64,000 nt of DNA, from the NCBI GenBank assembly GCA_035578155.1, contig JAPWDM010000014.1, forward strand, positions 8,218,501 to 8,282,500, in the 5' to 3' direction. The stretch is from Brachynemurus nebulosus (lineage: Eukaryota; Arthropoda; Insecta; Neuroptera; Myrmeleontidae). Shown one piece after another: positions 32,650-44,144 of the stretch. Positions within the stretch are counted from its first letter, which is position 1; each line of letters opens with the position of its first letter. Both the position numbers and the translations under genes were made by a program. The notes below the pieces were generated by a model. That model was given only the letters and a program-made list of their open reading frames with translations, searched no databases and had not been told where the DNA came from.

Positions 32650-34925
32650 ATTTTTTTTTTTAAACAGGTAGGTTTTGCCGTATTGTGCTAATCTCTTCCT
32701 ATCAGGTGCTGTAAATAAAAAAGCTAAAAAAAATTTATCGCCACCAATTTTTTTATAGTCACAAACCATTAGGCTAGCAACTTACCCTTAAAAAGTTGCT
32801 TAGAAATTGAAAAAGTGACCATGAGCGTTCTAGTGGCTGGTTTTTTTTTTAATTGATGCAGAATTTAAAATAAAATATAAAATTCAAATACTATATTTTT
32901 TGATTAAACCACGGCTTCAATGCTAAAAATTGATAAAAATAAATAATTTGATAAGTATTCTTATAAATGTTTGATTTTAGTCTACGTATTCATTCTAAAA
33001 TATCATATTTGTCAATAGTTTTCTCTCTCTCGCTTTATTGTATAAGTAATGACTTTGTCGTTTTGGCACTGAATAAAGATTGGGTTAAATAACAATAATT
33101 TCACAATATCTCCAATTTTAAAATAACTGATTTACACCACTATAGTTCTGAGCCCCTCAAATGTCACTGTTAAACAAAACTTACAAGTTAGCATATAAAA
33201 TATATGAATATTTTTTATAAGTAGATGGTCATTAGGCACAACAGGGTTTTCAGTGGCAAAATTACGCGTATCGCATTTGGTTTACTGATGTGTATAGATG
33301 TAATAAATTGATTGCGAATATTGTGTAATTAATATTCAATTATTTGATGTATTTGAAATTAAAATATGTTTTGGCATTCATATCCTACGTTCACTTACTA
33401 ACTAACCAACTGTGTATGTGCTGATGTTGTTCATTGTTATCCTATATTGAATATTTAAATATTGATGAATAATAATTATTTATAATGTGATAATATTTTC
33501 GGTTACATATGAAAATTTGTAAATTAATATATACTACATAATGATTTATTGGTAAATGTATATATAATGAAACTGGAATCAGGCCGTTTTTGCAGGGAAT
33601 AGTTTCTGAAAATTGTAATTATGGTTTAGACTTTAGACCAAGGGTTTTGCACGGGCGAAAAATTTTTCGGGCCAAAAAAAATTAAAATTATGGAGAACAT
33701 AAAGCGTTACTTTACTTAAACTCCGTGGTTTGGGTGAACAAATTGTATGGTATGTTGAGCTGTCGATCGCATATTGAATTTTGGACAGTCATATTCTCGT
33801 TTGTAAATTGAAAATAAAGAAATAGTCTAACAGAAAAATCACATTCGGAAAATAATTCATATCTTCTGAACGAACCTGGTTATTTTTACTGGGAAAATGA
33901 AATTTTCGAATACATAAATTATCCACAAGTTCACCTAGAGATCTAATTTATTTCATTTATGTAGCTGTTAATTAAACTTGATGACGTCATCATGTATACC
34001 TGATTCTTTAAAAATTTCAAAAATCATTATTTAGATGTTAGAGACCTAAAATTTGAAGTTGCTTATAGGCTTTCGATGCTACTTTTAATTATTGGAAGGA
34101 ATTTGAGAAGATTAATTTGCATAGCAAAAAAGGCTGGATACTATTGATATACATTGGGATCTGGCATTGCGGGTCGCAATTTGGGAACACCTGGTGTAGC
34201 ATGATTAGTCTTTTTAGTTTAAATTGTTGCAAGTATTTAAAAGGAGTAAAATGAAATGTCACGAAAGGAGTAAAATAAAAAACACGAAACTAGAGTGGTA
34301 ATGTAGCTTTCCAAAGAATTTTATCTTCCTATTGGAAATGTTTGGCATTAATGGGAACTTCACCTCTGTACATATAGCTACAATAATTTTTTCTTCTTGA
34401 AGTTTCTTAATTCAAGAAAAATTTTAAAAATTAAAGATTTTTACAATTCTTTCGAATCTCTAGAGTGGAACGACCACCCCCTTGATCCCTCTTGGCAACA
34501 CCCTTGACTACCACCTCAATTAATTAGTGATTTCAGTATCCTATTGTTAGGTACGTTTCATTATATAGTTCAACTGAAAAATTGATAACAATTAAAATTA
34601 AATTTAAACGAAATTCTCTTCGCACGAGATATATAATTATAGGTAGGTATAATGTATATTCAACTTGATAATAGACTCTATTAATATTCATCCATTGTTC
34701 TACGGCTATACATATTTGAAAATGTAATTCAAATTTTCAATTTAAATTCATCTTTATAAAATATGTCTATGTTTCTGCCTCTATATTATATATGTTAGGT
34801 TTAAACAACGAAAACGTTCATTAATCGAAAAAATCAACCACATTGATCTGTACTACTTACAATACCCTACACACTGCGGCGGTAAGTTACTTGAAAAAAC
34901 TAAGAACATACTTTGCACTATTTAC
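32650..34925. other. AT-rich DNA with possible hAT-type end
   Basis: GCGGGTCGCAATTTGGGAAC then ACCTG at 34168-34195 resembles an inverted hAT terminus; the partner end and target duplication were not established. No gene. Confidence 0.35.
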
Positions 34926-35229
34926 TATCGGTTGTAACATATTTAAGTTCTGTCCGAAATGTGCAGCAACATGTTTGAACTTGTTTTACGGCAATATCTT
35001 GCAAGATCGGTGCCATATGTGTTACAAGTTATTTTGTTTGCAATGAAATAGTCAGTACGTTTGCAATTTTTTAAGAGTGCACATCGCTCCCAATTTATTT
35101 TTGCCAATAAAAAATGAAAGTAAATATACGCTGCTAATGGGGTGTGACACACAGCTTCCTCGTACTCGTAAAAGACTTTAAAACAGTATTTTACCAAATA
35201 TCTATATATACCGTGAAATTATACTTTCA

Positions 35230-35565
35230 CCTTAAAGTTCATAAAAAATTGTTGTAACTCAAAATACTTAAAGGTTAAGTTATAAAATAATAGCAAAAAT
35301 ATTTTAGAAACTAACCCTCAAAATACTTTAAAAATTTGAGCGTAATGGGATTAGCAGTAAATAAGATATTGACATTCAATGGGATTTCATGGTTGCGGCG
35401 TGGCTACCGTTACTCCGATTTCGATTAAATTCATAGGGGACCATCTAGGAACCAAACTACATAACATCGGAAAATTTTATTAAAAACAATCGAAGAGTTC
35501 AGAAGTTATGCCACTTGGTGCAAACTGGCGACACACAGACGGACAGACAGACAGACACCAAAACA
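35230..35565 (+). repeat. SINE-like repeat with (CAGA)n inside the mariner relic
   Basis: CCATCTAGGAACCAAACTAC ... GACGGACAGACAGACAGACA. Boundaries are approximate. It separates the mariner left end from its transposase start. Confidence 0.5.
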
Positions 35566-35599
35566 AAATTGTTCTGGAAGCTCTAAAACGTAAAATGTG

Positions 35600-36935
35600 C
35601 GTAAAAAAATTTATTTTGGAGGGAACAAATTTTTTATTTTTTAAAAGTGATCACAATGCTTCCGCTACTTTAGTAGTCTCGGCTAGAAACATTCAAAGTG
35701 TCTACGGAAATAATGTCGTGAGTGAACGGACGTGTCGGAGCGCGTGTGAAGTTGGCGTATCATTTCGTGGAAACTCATAAACAATTAAGAGTTCTGGCCT
35801 TATTTTCAATAGTTCTAGAGTTCCTGTTAGTTTAAACAAATACTTCTGGCCATTAAAGCAAAAAAAATGCCTTAGGACAAACTGAGACGCCAACTTCACG
35901 CAGCGTCTCACTTTGTCCCACGATAATTTCCTTGTCAGCAATTGTCAGATTTCAAAAGATTGATAGTTCTACATGAGTTCTAAGAAGAGTTCTGCCTTTT
36001 AAAGCAAAAAAAAAAAAAAAAAATTATCAAGATTAAATAGACAAGCAGATTCCTATATCTATAGATATCGAGATGAGACGCGGATCGATTCTTGAGAGTT
36101 CCTTTTTTCTCTTCATCATTGTTCTATAGTTTCGAACCGATCGGCCAACTTTTCCGATCAAAAAATCTGAAAAATAAAAAAAAATTTTCCACCCCCAAGA
36201 GTAAAGTACCCTTTGTATGATTGTTCTCGCGCCGAAAATTTGGTTCTGAGTTGTTCTAGGCCTCTTCGTCATTGGTCTATAATTTCAAGCCGATCGGAAA
36301 ATTTTTTTTTATTTTTCAGATTTTTTGATCGGAAAAGTTGGCCGATCGGTTCGAAACTATAGAACAATGATGAAGAGAAAAGAGTCTCTCAAGAATCGAT
36401 CCGCGTCTCATCTCGATATCTATAGATATAGGAATCTGCTTGTCTATTTAATCTTGATAATTTTTTTTTTTTTTTTGCTTTAAAAGGCAGAAATCTTCTT
36501 AGAACTATGTAGAACTATAAATCTTTTGAAATCTGACAATTGCTGACAAAGAAATTATCGTGGGACAAAGTGAGACGCTGCGTGAAGTTGGCGTCTCAGT
36601 TTGTCCTAAGGCATTTTTTTTGCTTTAATTGCCAGAACTATTTGTTTAAACTAACAGGAACTCTAGAACTATTGAAAATAAGGCCAGAACTCTTAATTGT
36701 TTATGAGTTTCCACGAAATGATACGCCAACTTCACACGCGCCGTGTCAGAGATAGTTTGAGAAGTTTCGAAACGGTGACTTCAGCTTAAAAGATGATGAG
36801 CGTACTAAACGGCCTTTTGAGTTCGATAAAGAGGCCCTTAAAACTCTATTGGAAAATAACCAATCCACAAGAGTGGGAGACTTGCACAAAAACTGGAAGT
36901 AAGCCACAGGACCGTGCATCCTCACATGCAAAAAA
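35600..36935 (+). pseudogene. Mariner transposase, N-terminal region, interrupted and frameshifted
   Basis: Left piece (35600-35739) reads SDHNASATLVVSARNIQSVY then GNNVVSERTC, the mariner helix-turn-helix region. After the fold-back the right piece reads CQR*FEKFRNGDFSLKDDER (stop where mariners have Trp), then KRPFEFDKEALKTLLENNQS, followed by a frameshift into LEVSHRTVHPHMQK. The Cys-Gln-Arg/Cys-Arg codons are present on both sides because they lie in the target duplication. No catalytic domain follows. Dead copy. Confidence 0.85.
35740..36741. mobile_element. 1.0-kb fold-back element, Mutator-like by target duplication
   Basis: Arms of about 450 bases (35740-36188 and 36296-36741) with ends GCGCGTGTGAAGTTGGCG and its complement, flanked by the 9-mers CGTGTCGGA (35731-35739) and CGTGTCAGA (36742-36750), one mismatch. 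Smaller inverted phrases (GTGAAGTTGGCGT) sit within each arm. Long arms plus a 9-bp duplication fit non-autonomous Mutator-like elements. The mirrored open frames are arm translations, not genes. Confidence 0.85.
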
Positions 36936-37084
36936 AAAATAGTAAAAAAAAATTCAAATTTTTCGGACAGAACTTATGTTACAACCTAAAAACTGAGATC
37001 TACACCTGTAGCATGTACCTGCAAAATTTCATAAAACTCTAATGGTTTCCAAATTTTTCTTCGAAACTCTTCGGTATATAACTA

Positions 37085-37345
37085 TAAACATAACATAATT
37101 TTTTAATTTTTCTCGAAAACCAGTTTACGTAGAGTAATAAATCAAACACCTATCTTTGTGATTTTTTCGGCCTTTACCACCGTGTAAAAGAAATTTCTAA
37201 TTTTCTAGGAAAGAATTTTCGCTTCTTAAATTTTTTCGTAAACCCGTTTACATAGAATAATAACTCTAGCTGGAACTTGTTTTATGTGATTTTTTCCGCT
37301 CTTTACTATGGTGTAAAAACGTGTTGTGGTCAATTTTTCGCTCAG
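37085..37345 (+). repeat. Partial tandem R-type repeat
   Basis: Two related units about 126 bp apart, each with CG.AAACC.GTTTAC and GTGATTTTTTC...GTGTAAAA. The same phrases occur in R-type copies at 11.5, 42.1 and 55.0 kb. Confidence 0.55.
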
Positions 37346-37349
37346 TGAG

Positions 37350-38153
37350 CTTTTTCGTTCGTTGAACCGAACCCTACCTTATTTATTTGTATAGTAAGTC
37401 TAAGTACTATCTTTCTATAGAAAGGAGACACTTATAAATATTTTGTTTATAAACGTACGATATATACATCCTTGAATGGTGGCAATGAGTCAAGATGTAG
37501 ACAAATCCTTACAAATTGTCAACTCTGTTTAGTGTCCTATTAATTAAAATACACTATCTGCTGTGGTGATGTAAAGAGAAAAGCATTAATGAAGAGGAGT
37601 TTTACTAAGAAAATTTTTCGTGAGCATAGAAATTAATTTCAAACGTATATATGTATACCTTCTTGTCACAACACTTTAATTAAGAATATTATTAGTGTTA
37701 ATTAAATATTACTGAAGATAATTTTATACTTTTATTAATTAAACCATACAGGATCTCAGTTATAATTTATTATTAAAAATATTCGTCAAATACATGTTGG
37801 ACAAGCAGTAAATCAGCATTCATCGGGGATTAAATTTTTCCACAACTTATTATTGTGGGAAAACTTGTTATTAATAACCATACATTACTACCGGGTCAAC
37901 TATGTAATAACTTGATTCTTTATATTCCTTAAAAGGAAACACATAAATTTTGAAATTCAATATTTCATAAATGAGGTTTAAAAATTAAATATAGTTAAAA
38001 AGGAACGTTATATTTATTTGAGACGATCTTTCTACCGATACATATCGATAAAACAACAGCGATGTCATAATGTCAAATATTAAATAATACATTAGTTTAA
38101 CGAAAACAAACACAATACTAGTCATTTAATTTAAAGATGTGTTTTTAACAATA
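37350..38153. other. AT-rich DNA, nothing recognised
   Basis: No gene or bounded repeat. Confidence 0.4.
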
Positions 38154-38155
38154 TA

Positions 38156-39546
38156 CAGTGCGTTCATTTCAAGATTACACATTGCATAATATCATATAGT
38201 ATATGACTGTCCACTTCAAGATTACACATAGGGAAAATTTCAATGGTAATTTATAGTGTTCCTATGGAAATTCAATTATTATTTTCTTAAAAGTATTGGT
38301 GTTCAGTTGAAAATTACACATTAGCATTACTGAATAGCAAATTTTATTGAATAATTTATTTAAGAAACAAAAATTAACAAAATATTGTTGTTTATAGAGA
38401 TATTTGCCGTGAAAACGAGCCAATATTTCTCTTGCCTTAAAGTACCACATATATTTTTTTCATTTTCCATTTTTCTTTCATTTGAAGTTTAATAATTGAT
38501 AGGGTAAGAGACCCGATGACCGAACACTATTTTTAGCTATATCATTAAATTAGCTTAAAAAATTAAAAAATAAACAAAACACCCATTTTTTTTTCCTTAA
38601 TAAGTATGAAACCAAGTTTTTCTAGTCCAATGGATATGTTTTTAAGAAAATATAACCCAAAGATTTTGATTTATTAATGTTTTTGTTTTATAATTTGTTG
38701 ACGTCTATGAAAAAACGGGCAGAATATATTAACCTCCTTTAAAAAAACAACACACTGACCCGTAAGAAAAAACACGCATTTAATGTACATGACATGCAAT
38801 ACATGCCATACATACCATCTTCTCCTATCGAATATTTAAACCATTATCTTGCAGCCACTTTGACACTCTATCCACTACAAGGGGTCAGTCTGTGTCATAG
38901 AGTATCACAGAATGACACCTTGTGGAACATAGCAGCAATGACAGAAGCGTTTAAATATTCGATAAAATAAACCACTAAAATACTGTATTTTCTTTCGCCA
39001 TCTAATTATCTTTTAAAAAACATTGTGTACATTCTAACTTATCTATACGCCATTGTGAATTTTTAAACAGTTAAATTGAGCATATGACGTATATATCTAT
39101 ATGTTGTTTCAGATCTAAATGTCTGACGTTTTTATTTCAATTTCGAAGTTTTAATTCATTATTAATTATTTTTCAATTGATTTTACGTTCTGAAATAAAT
39201 AAAATATTAAAGTGAAATTATAAAAACGGTTAGTTAAGTGTTTTAAACCCAAAAATTAATTAAAAATGTTTATAAAATAGATATGTAATATATAATTCTC
39301 AAAATGGGGTACCCAACCTTAAAACTTGGATCTCAAGAAGAAACACTTCTAGAAATAATATTTAACGCATATAAAATATAATTTAGCTATCCTAATCTCT
39401 TAAGTGGACTAATAACAATTATTTGTATACTTTTATTATGCTAATAACTTTAAAAATTCGGTGAAAAATGTTACAATTTATAACTCATGTGTTTTGAATA
39501 ATGATCATCCATCATATTAAAAATTCACGAATTCAACAAAAATTGT

Positions 39547-39631
<85 letters not shown>

Positions 39632-39941
39632 CTTAAATTAAGTGAGGAGGCATTAAATGTGAGGTGAATTAAATTGAAAAATAATCATTCTATTAATAAT
39701 AATTTTTTTATCAGAGGTTTCTTTCAGAAATAACTTCATTAATATATAAATGTCAAAACTGTTCGGACTTATAACCCCGTTCGACAATCGTGTCTTTTAC
39801 CCTATGTTTTATTTTTAATTCCAAATGATTTATTTTAAAATATTCTGACAAAATTGAAAAAAAAATGAAGTGTTATTATTAATTTCCCTAGAAACACTAT
39901 CTCTTGGATTTCCTATGTGTAATCTTCTACTGGACGCACTG
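38156..39941. mobile_element. 1.8-kb TA-flanked non-autonomous element
   Basis: Ends CAGTGCGTTCATTTCAAG and, inverted, CAGTGCGTCCAGTAGAAG, both followed by ATTACACA; TA lies at 38154-38155 and 39942-39943. The left end has an internal repeat of GTCCACTTCAAGATTACACA. It contains a (TA)n array (39551-39629) and a relic of the hairpin family at 48.7 kb (about 39715-39830). No transposase frame; Tc1/mariner-type by flanks. Confidence 0.75.
39551..39629. repeat. (TA)n microsatellite
   Basis: Uninterrupted TA run of about 79 bases inside the 38156-39941 element. Confidence 0.95.
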
Positions 39942-39943
39942 TA

Positions 39944-42115
39944 TATTTTACCTTTAATTGTTTTAACTATCTTATAATATATTCATTTTAATTATTTATT
40001 ATGATATTTTATAGAATATTTTAATTGTTTTTGTTTAATTAGGTGCAGTTTTTTGAACTTTTTGTTAACCTATAATAATTTTATTTTTATTTATTTTTAT
40101 TTTATCTAAAATTGACGTTTTTAAAAAAGAACAATTTTTATTTTATTCTGTAAGTATTTTTTAACAATTTGTTCTTATTGCTGTTTTTCTAATACTTGAA
40201 TATCGTTAACTTTTATTTTATTTTATTTTGTTGTAGGGCCTGATGAGGGGGATTCTAAAAACCAACGTACGTCGCGTGAAATATAAATTATTTTCAAACA
40301 TTCAACTCGTGATTATTTTGTCTTAATATACGATATTACCAAAACCCCTTTATAAATATTAAATTTAACCTTAAATCGATTATAAAATTGTAACAAAGTT
40401 ATCTAGTTTTATGGTACTTTTAGTTTATATAATAATACTCTTTCTCTTACTTCGTCTTCTTCAACCATTTTTTTACCCGATTTTTTGTCGTTTCTACACA
40501 AAATCTTATTTTTTGTTAACAATGACATATAAGATGCCTAAACTTAATTACTAACTGAAACATTGCGGTTCATCTTCAAAGGATTAAGGTTTATTCCGTG
40601 TATAGTCGTCTACTCCGTTTTGACAAACAAAACTTGTCTGCATTAATTATATGTTTAGAGATAGAGAATTTTTTTTTAAAAAAGAAAGCTGGCTACGTAA
40701 TTGAAGGACCATTCCGTCCCGTTCTTATTTTTTAAATCTACTGAGAAGGGAGGGTTGGGATCAGTAACTAGTAAGGCATTGATAAAGTGAAATTTACATA
40801 TAAAGAAAATGACTAATTTCAAAAATAGTTTTGTCACATATAAAAGATATCCTTTTTCAATATATTAGATTAGATAGTAGATCTTGTAAGAGAGAGCTAT
40901 ATTACGAGTGTGTCCAAAAGATAAATTTATGAGAATGAGTCATTTGTAATTGTCGTTGGTTTCTCTATGTACTTATAAGCATTTATGAAGAAGGGTATTC
41001 TGTTGAAAGGTTGCAAAGAATCCAAACTTATTCTACAATTTTAGAGATAGATGGGTGTATTTTTAAGCAAAGTTGTCGGGTTTTAAACTGAAATTTCTAC
41101 AAACTAAGTATTTTATGAAATCCTTCGAAATTTTATCTCCAATATCAGCCAGTGGGGCAAGTCTATATTTCAAGTAACTCCGACCAAGTGTGAGACCATT
41201 TTGAAGTAAGCTACCACTCTTACCTTGCTGTAAAATTTCCAGTTTTTTAATTCTTATAAAAAATATAAGGATCTTTAAAAAAAAATTCTCATGTCACATG
41301 ACATAAAAAATATTACCCTCAAAATAATATTGCAATCTTTTGCTATTACCTCCGAGTAAGCTTCATTGATATTTATGGAGTCCGAAAATAATCGATAAAA
41401 ACTAAAATTTTTCGATTTTTCCAAAAAATTAAAAATGGCGACAAATCCAGAGTTATTGGCCAAAATGTGTCAATTAGAATTACTTTGAGCCAAATTTCGT
41501 TTCTTTATCTACTATATCTAATATATCTACTTATACAATATGTACCAAAGTTCCGATACAAAAGCCAAGGGCTAAAACATTTCCATTACGATTCTTTTGG
41601 TTTTCTGGAAGATCCGGTGAAAACTCAGTCCCACATACGATCAAATCGGTTTGATTAACATACTTTCCCATCTTATGGCTTCGCTGTATAGCCTATATGT
41701 TCGAGAAAGTAAAAAGAAAGTGAAATTCAACTGAACAGACACAAATGGTTGGATTAGTTCTTATTAAAATTTTCAATTATCCGAACGCAACGTAATCCAT
41801 ACCATTGTTTTTATATCTTAACATTCTAACACAAACATACAGACATATACCTACATAATATTATATGTACACGGTTTACTACATGGTGGAAAACAAATTT
41901 GATAAAATTTAAATCGTCGAAATACAAAGATTTCATTTTAATTGAAAAAACTTTTTCCCTCGGCAACAGAATTTAAATTTTTATTGTTAGTCCAAATGGA
42001 TGTTCATAAGCAGCTTTATTGTTTTTGAGCATTGAGATAAAAATTCAGTATGTGTTATGTTGAACGTTTTGTAAATTACTTCAGTATGATGTCAATTGCT
42101 TTGTTTAGTCTGATT
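39944..42115. other. AT-rich DNA
   Basis: GGGCCTGATGAGGGGGATTC at 40238 followed by GTCGCGTGAAAT resembles 3' ends of Penelope-like or LINE elements but is not bounded. Nothing else supported. Confidence 0.3.
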
Positions 42116-42655
42116 TAAAAATACCCCCGTCGTAGCATCCGGCATAACATAGCGAATTCCCGTTTACAAAAATTAGTTTTTCTCGGAAACTAGTTGACAC
42201 AGAATAATAGTTTAAAAACCTTTTTTATGTGATTTTTTCTCCCCTTTTCAATGGTGTAAAAAAATTTTTGAATAAGGAGTAATTTTGATCAAAAAAACCA
42301 TGTTTCGAGCATCGGACGTACCTGGTTAAAGAACTTATGTCCAACGGTTTGGGATTTCCAATACTTTCACAAAATTTTGTAAAAGTCATTTGAGCGACCT
42401 TTTATTATCAATTTTTTGAGTTAAAATTTGGAGGAATTTTTTATTATTCATTGTACCTACAAACATATGCAGGGATGAGAAAAAAAGTTTGATGAAAAAC
42501 AAAAATCAATTTTTAGCCCACTTTCAAATTTAAAAAGCGACCCTTAAAAAATTTTTTATCGAGCTAATTTTTGGTGAACATTCTTAAATCGAGCTAAATT
42601 ATTTTTTCTTCCTATGAGACAAAAAAAAGGAAAAATATGTGGTTTTTTTGCGCCA

Positions 42656-42658
<3 letters not shown>

Positions 42659-42732
<74 letters not shown>
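42659..42732. repeat. (TA)n microsatellite inside R-type repeat
   Basis: TA run at the same place in the repeat as the array at 54651-54751 in the opposite-strand copy. Confidence 0.95.
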
Positions 42733-42735
<3 letters not shown>

Positions 42736-42770
42736 TTTAGTGAATATTATTTTCGGTTTCTATAGGTACA

Positions 42771-42893
42771 GTTCAACAAATCTGACTTTACCGCTATCAA
42801 GGTAATTTTTTCTTTATTGTAAGTATTAACTCACTATATCACTATCTGACTGTTACTGACCTTGATGCGGCAAAGTCAGATTTGTTGAACAAT
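42771..42893. repeat. Fold-back insertion with about 35-bp arms
   Basis: GTTCAACAAATCTGACTTTA at the left is mirrored by AAAGTCAGATTTGTTGAAC at the right; a further pairing TATCAAGGT/ACCTTGAT lies inside. Absent from the homologous site at about 54620. Confidence 0.75.
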
Positions 42894-42959
42894 ACATTAA
42901 AACAAATTTCTGCCATAGTCCCAGGTTCAAGTCGCGCTATGACAATGGCTGTAGGGGAG

Positions 42960-43600
42960 AGCGGGGCTATATCATACAGCGAGGCTAAACCGTACACCCA
43001 TTTTTCGTGTCTAGATTTCAAGCTAGACGAGTCCAATCGGTGTCGCAACATAGCGCCTGACTGCGGAAAATCACAGGCTTGAGTTCGTTCCGCTGTGCGT
43101 ATAAATGCCAATGTGACGGTGAAAATACTTTTTTTTATTATTTCTCTTATAATTTTTGGGCACTGCCAGATAAGAGTTGGGTGGAGAACTTATGTGCTAG
43201 TAGCTATAAGATCATAAGAAACTACTTTTCTTAAGCTCTCTCTTGATTACTAGTGATGACTAATCAGGCGACGGAATTTGAGGTTAGGTTATGAAACTCC
43301 CACAAGGTACAGGATGGGGCTAAAACGTACAGAAGTGTACGACTTAGCTCCAAATGGTTTAATATGGCAGCATTAAGAGATTGTAGTTGATGCAGGAAAT
43401 ACCATAAACATTATAGTTTTAGTGCTGCCGAGTCTGCAAATAACTTTACTTGTGATTTATGTTTAAATGTATAAACTTTAAATAAAATACTTTCGTTCTA
43501 TAAACTTTATCACTTTTTTTGATAAAAGTTAACCTAACACTTTTTATATTTTTGTAAGTTGAACTAAATATACTGATAATACAAGTTACGTTATGATGTT
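42960..43600. other. Moderately AT-rich DNA, nothing recognised
   Basis: No gene or bounded repeat. Confidence 0.35.
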
Positions 43601-43626
43601 TCTTAGTTGAGTCGACTCAACTAAGA
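43601..43626. repeat. 26-bp perfect palindrome
   Basis: TCTTAGTTGAGTC followed immediately by its complement, centred on GTCGAC between 43613 and 43614. The half-site GAGTCAACTC-like wording recurs just downstream. Confidence 0.9.
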
Positions 43627-44144
43627 GTCAACTCAAACATTTTATAACTTTCTACATAATTTTTCTCGTTCTATAGTTTACTCTGACTGGAGGATTTAAA
43701 TTTAAAACGTTTCTCGTAATTGTTACAAAGTACGTCTTGACAATATTTTTCCCAGAAAAAGTGTAGATTTGGCGTCTGTTGGAAAAGTATAAAAGAAAGG
43801 AGGAATATTCAGTCACTTTCAGATTTTCTAAGGCCGCCAGCTCAAATGTATTATTCAGTTAAAGTTCAGAAAACAGTAATTTCAAAATTTTTTTGTAATT
43901 CGATTGTTTTGAATGGTTTTTTCAACTTTGAATTATCCAGAACCCAGTGCACTAATCACCAACTGAGCTCGATTTTCATAACTACATAGATAATTGCAAT
44001 GTAACTGCGGATGAATCTTTTAATTTAGTGTTTCAAATATTTACCCCGCGTGACGTTATTTTGAAGTTTGTTAAAACGTAATATTATAGAGACAGTTCAT
44101 AATCCGACACGAATTCAATTATTGATTAATACTGAATTGAATTA

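Larger units (their letters stand above)
34928..36987 (+). mobile_element. Mariner element relic with nested insertions
   Basis: Terminal inverted repeats: CGGTTGTAACATATTTAAGT at 34929 and, inverted at the right end (about 36962-36985), AGGTTGTAACATAAGTTCTG; both continue into TTCTGTCCGAAA. TA flanks the left end. The interior encodes only the transposase N-terminal region (35600-35739 and 36752-36935); the catalytic DDD region is absent. A SINE-like repeat (about 35230-35565) and a 1.0-kb fold-back (35740-36741) are inserted. Confidence 0.8.
42118..42960 (+). repeat. R-type dispersed repeat, copy 2, with (TA)n and a fold-back inside
   Basis: Starts AATACCCCCGTCGTAGCATC; (TA)n at 42659-42732; then AAATTTTAGTGAATATTATT, which is shared with the 54.6-kb copy. 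A short fold-back (42771-42893) interrupts it before CTGCCATAGTCCCAGG. The opposed open frames at 42842-43111 are shadows. Confidence 0.75.

Noticed and set aside
35702..36755. Two near-identical open frames on opposite strands (35702-35941 and 36540-36755)
   Set aside because: They are mirror translations of the arms of the 35740-36741 fold-back, not a duplicated gene.
40236..40300. Possible hammerhead ribozyme (CTGATGAG ... GAAA)
   Set aside because: No stem II closes between the conserved boxes and no stem III pairing was found; more likely a LINE or Penelope-like 3' end.
42842..43111. Opposed open frames with normal-looking composition
   Set aside because: They lie in an R-type repeat; related wording at 54.5 kb is out of context and no family is recognised.
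43925..43975. Minus-strand GAGCTCAGTTGGT tRNA box-A-like sequence
   Set aside because: No box B or acceptor stem follows, so not a tRNA gene.
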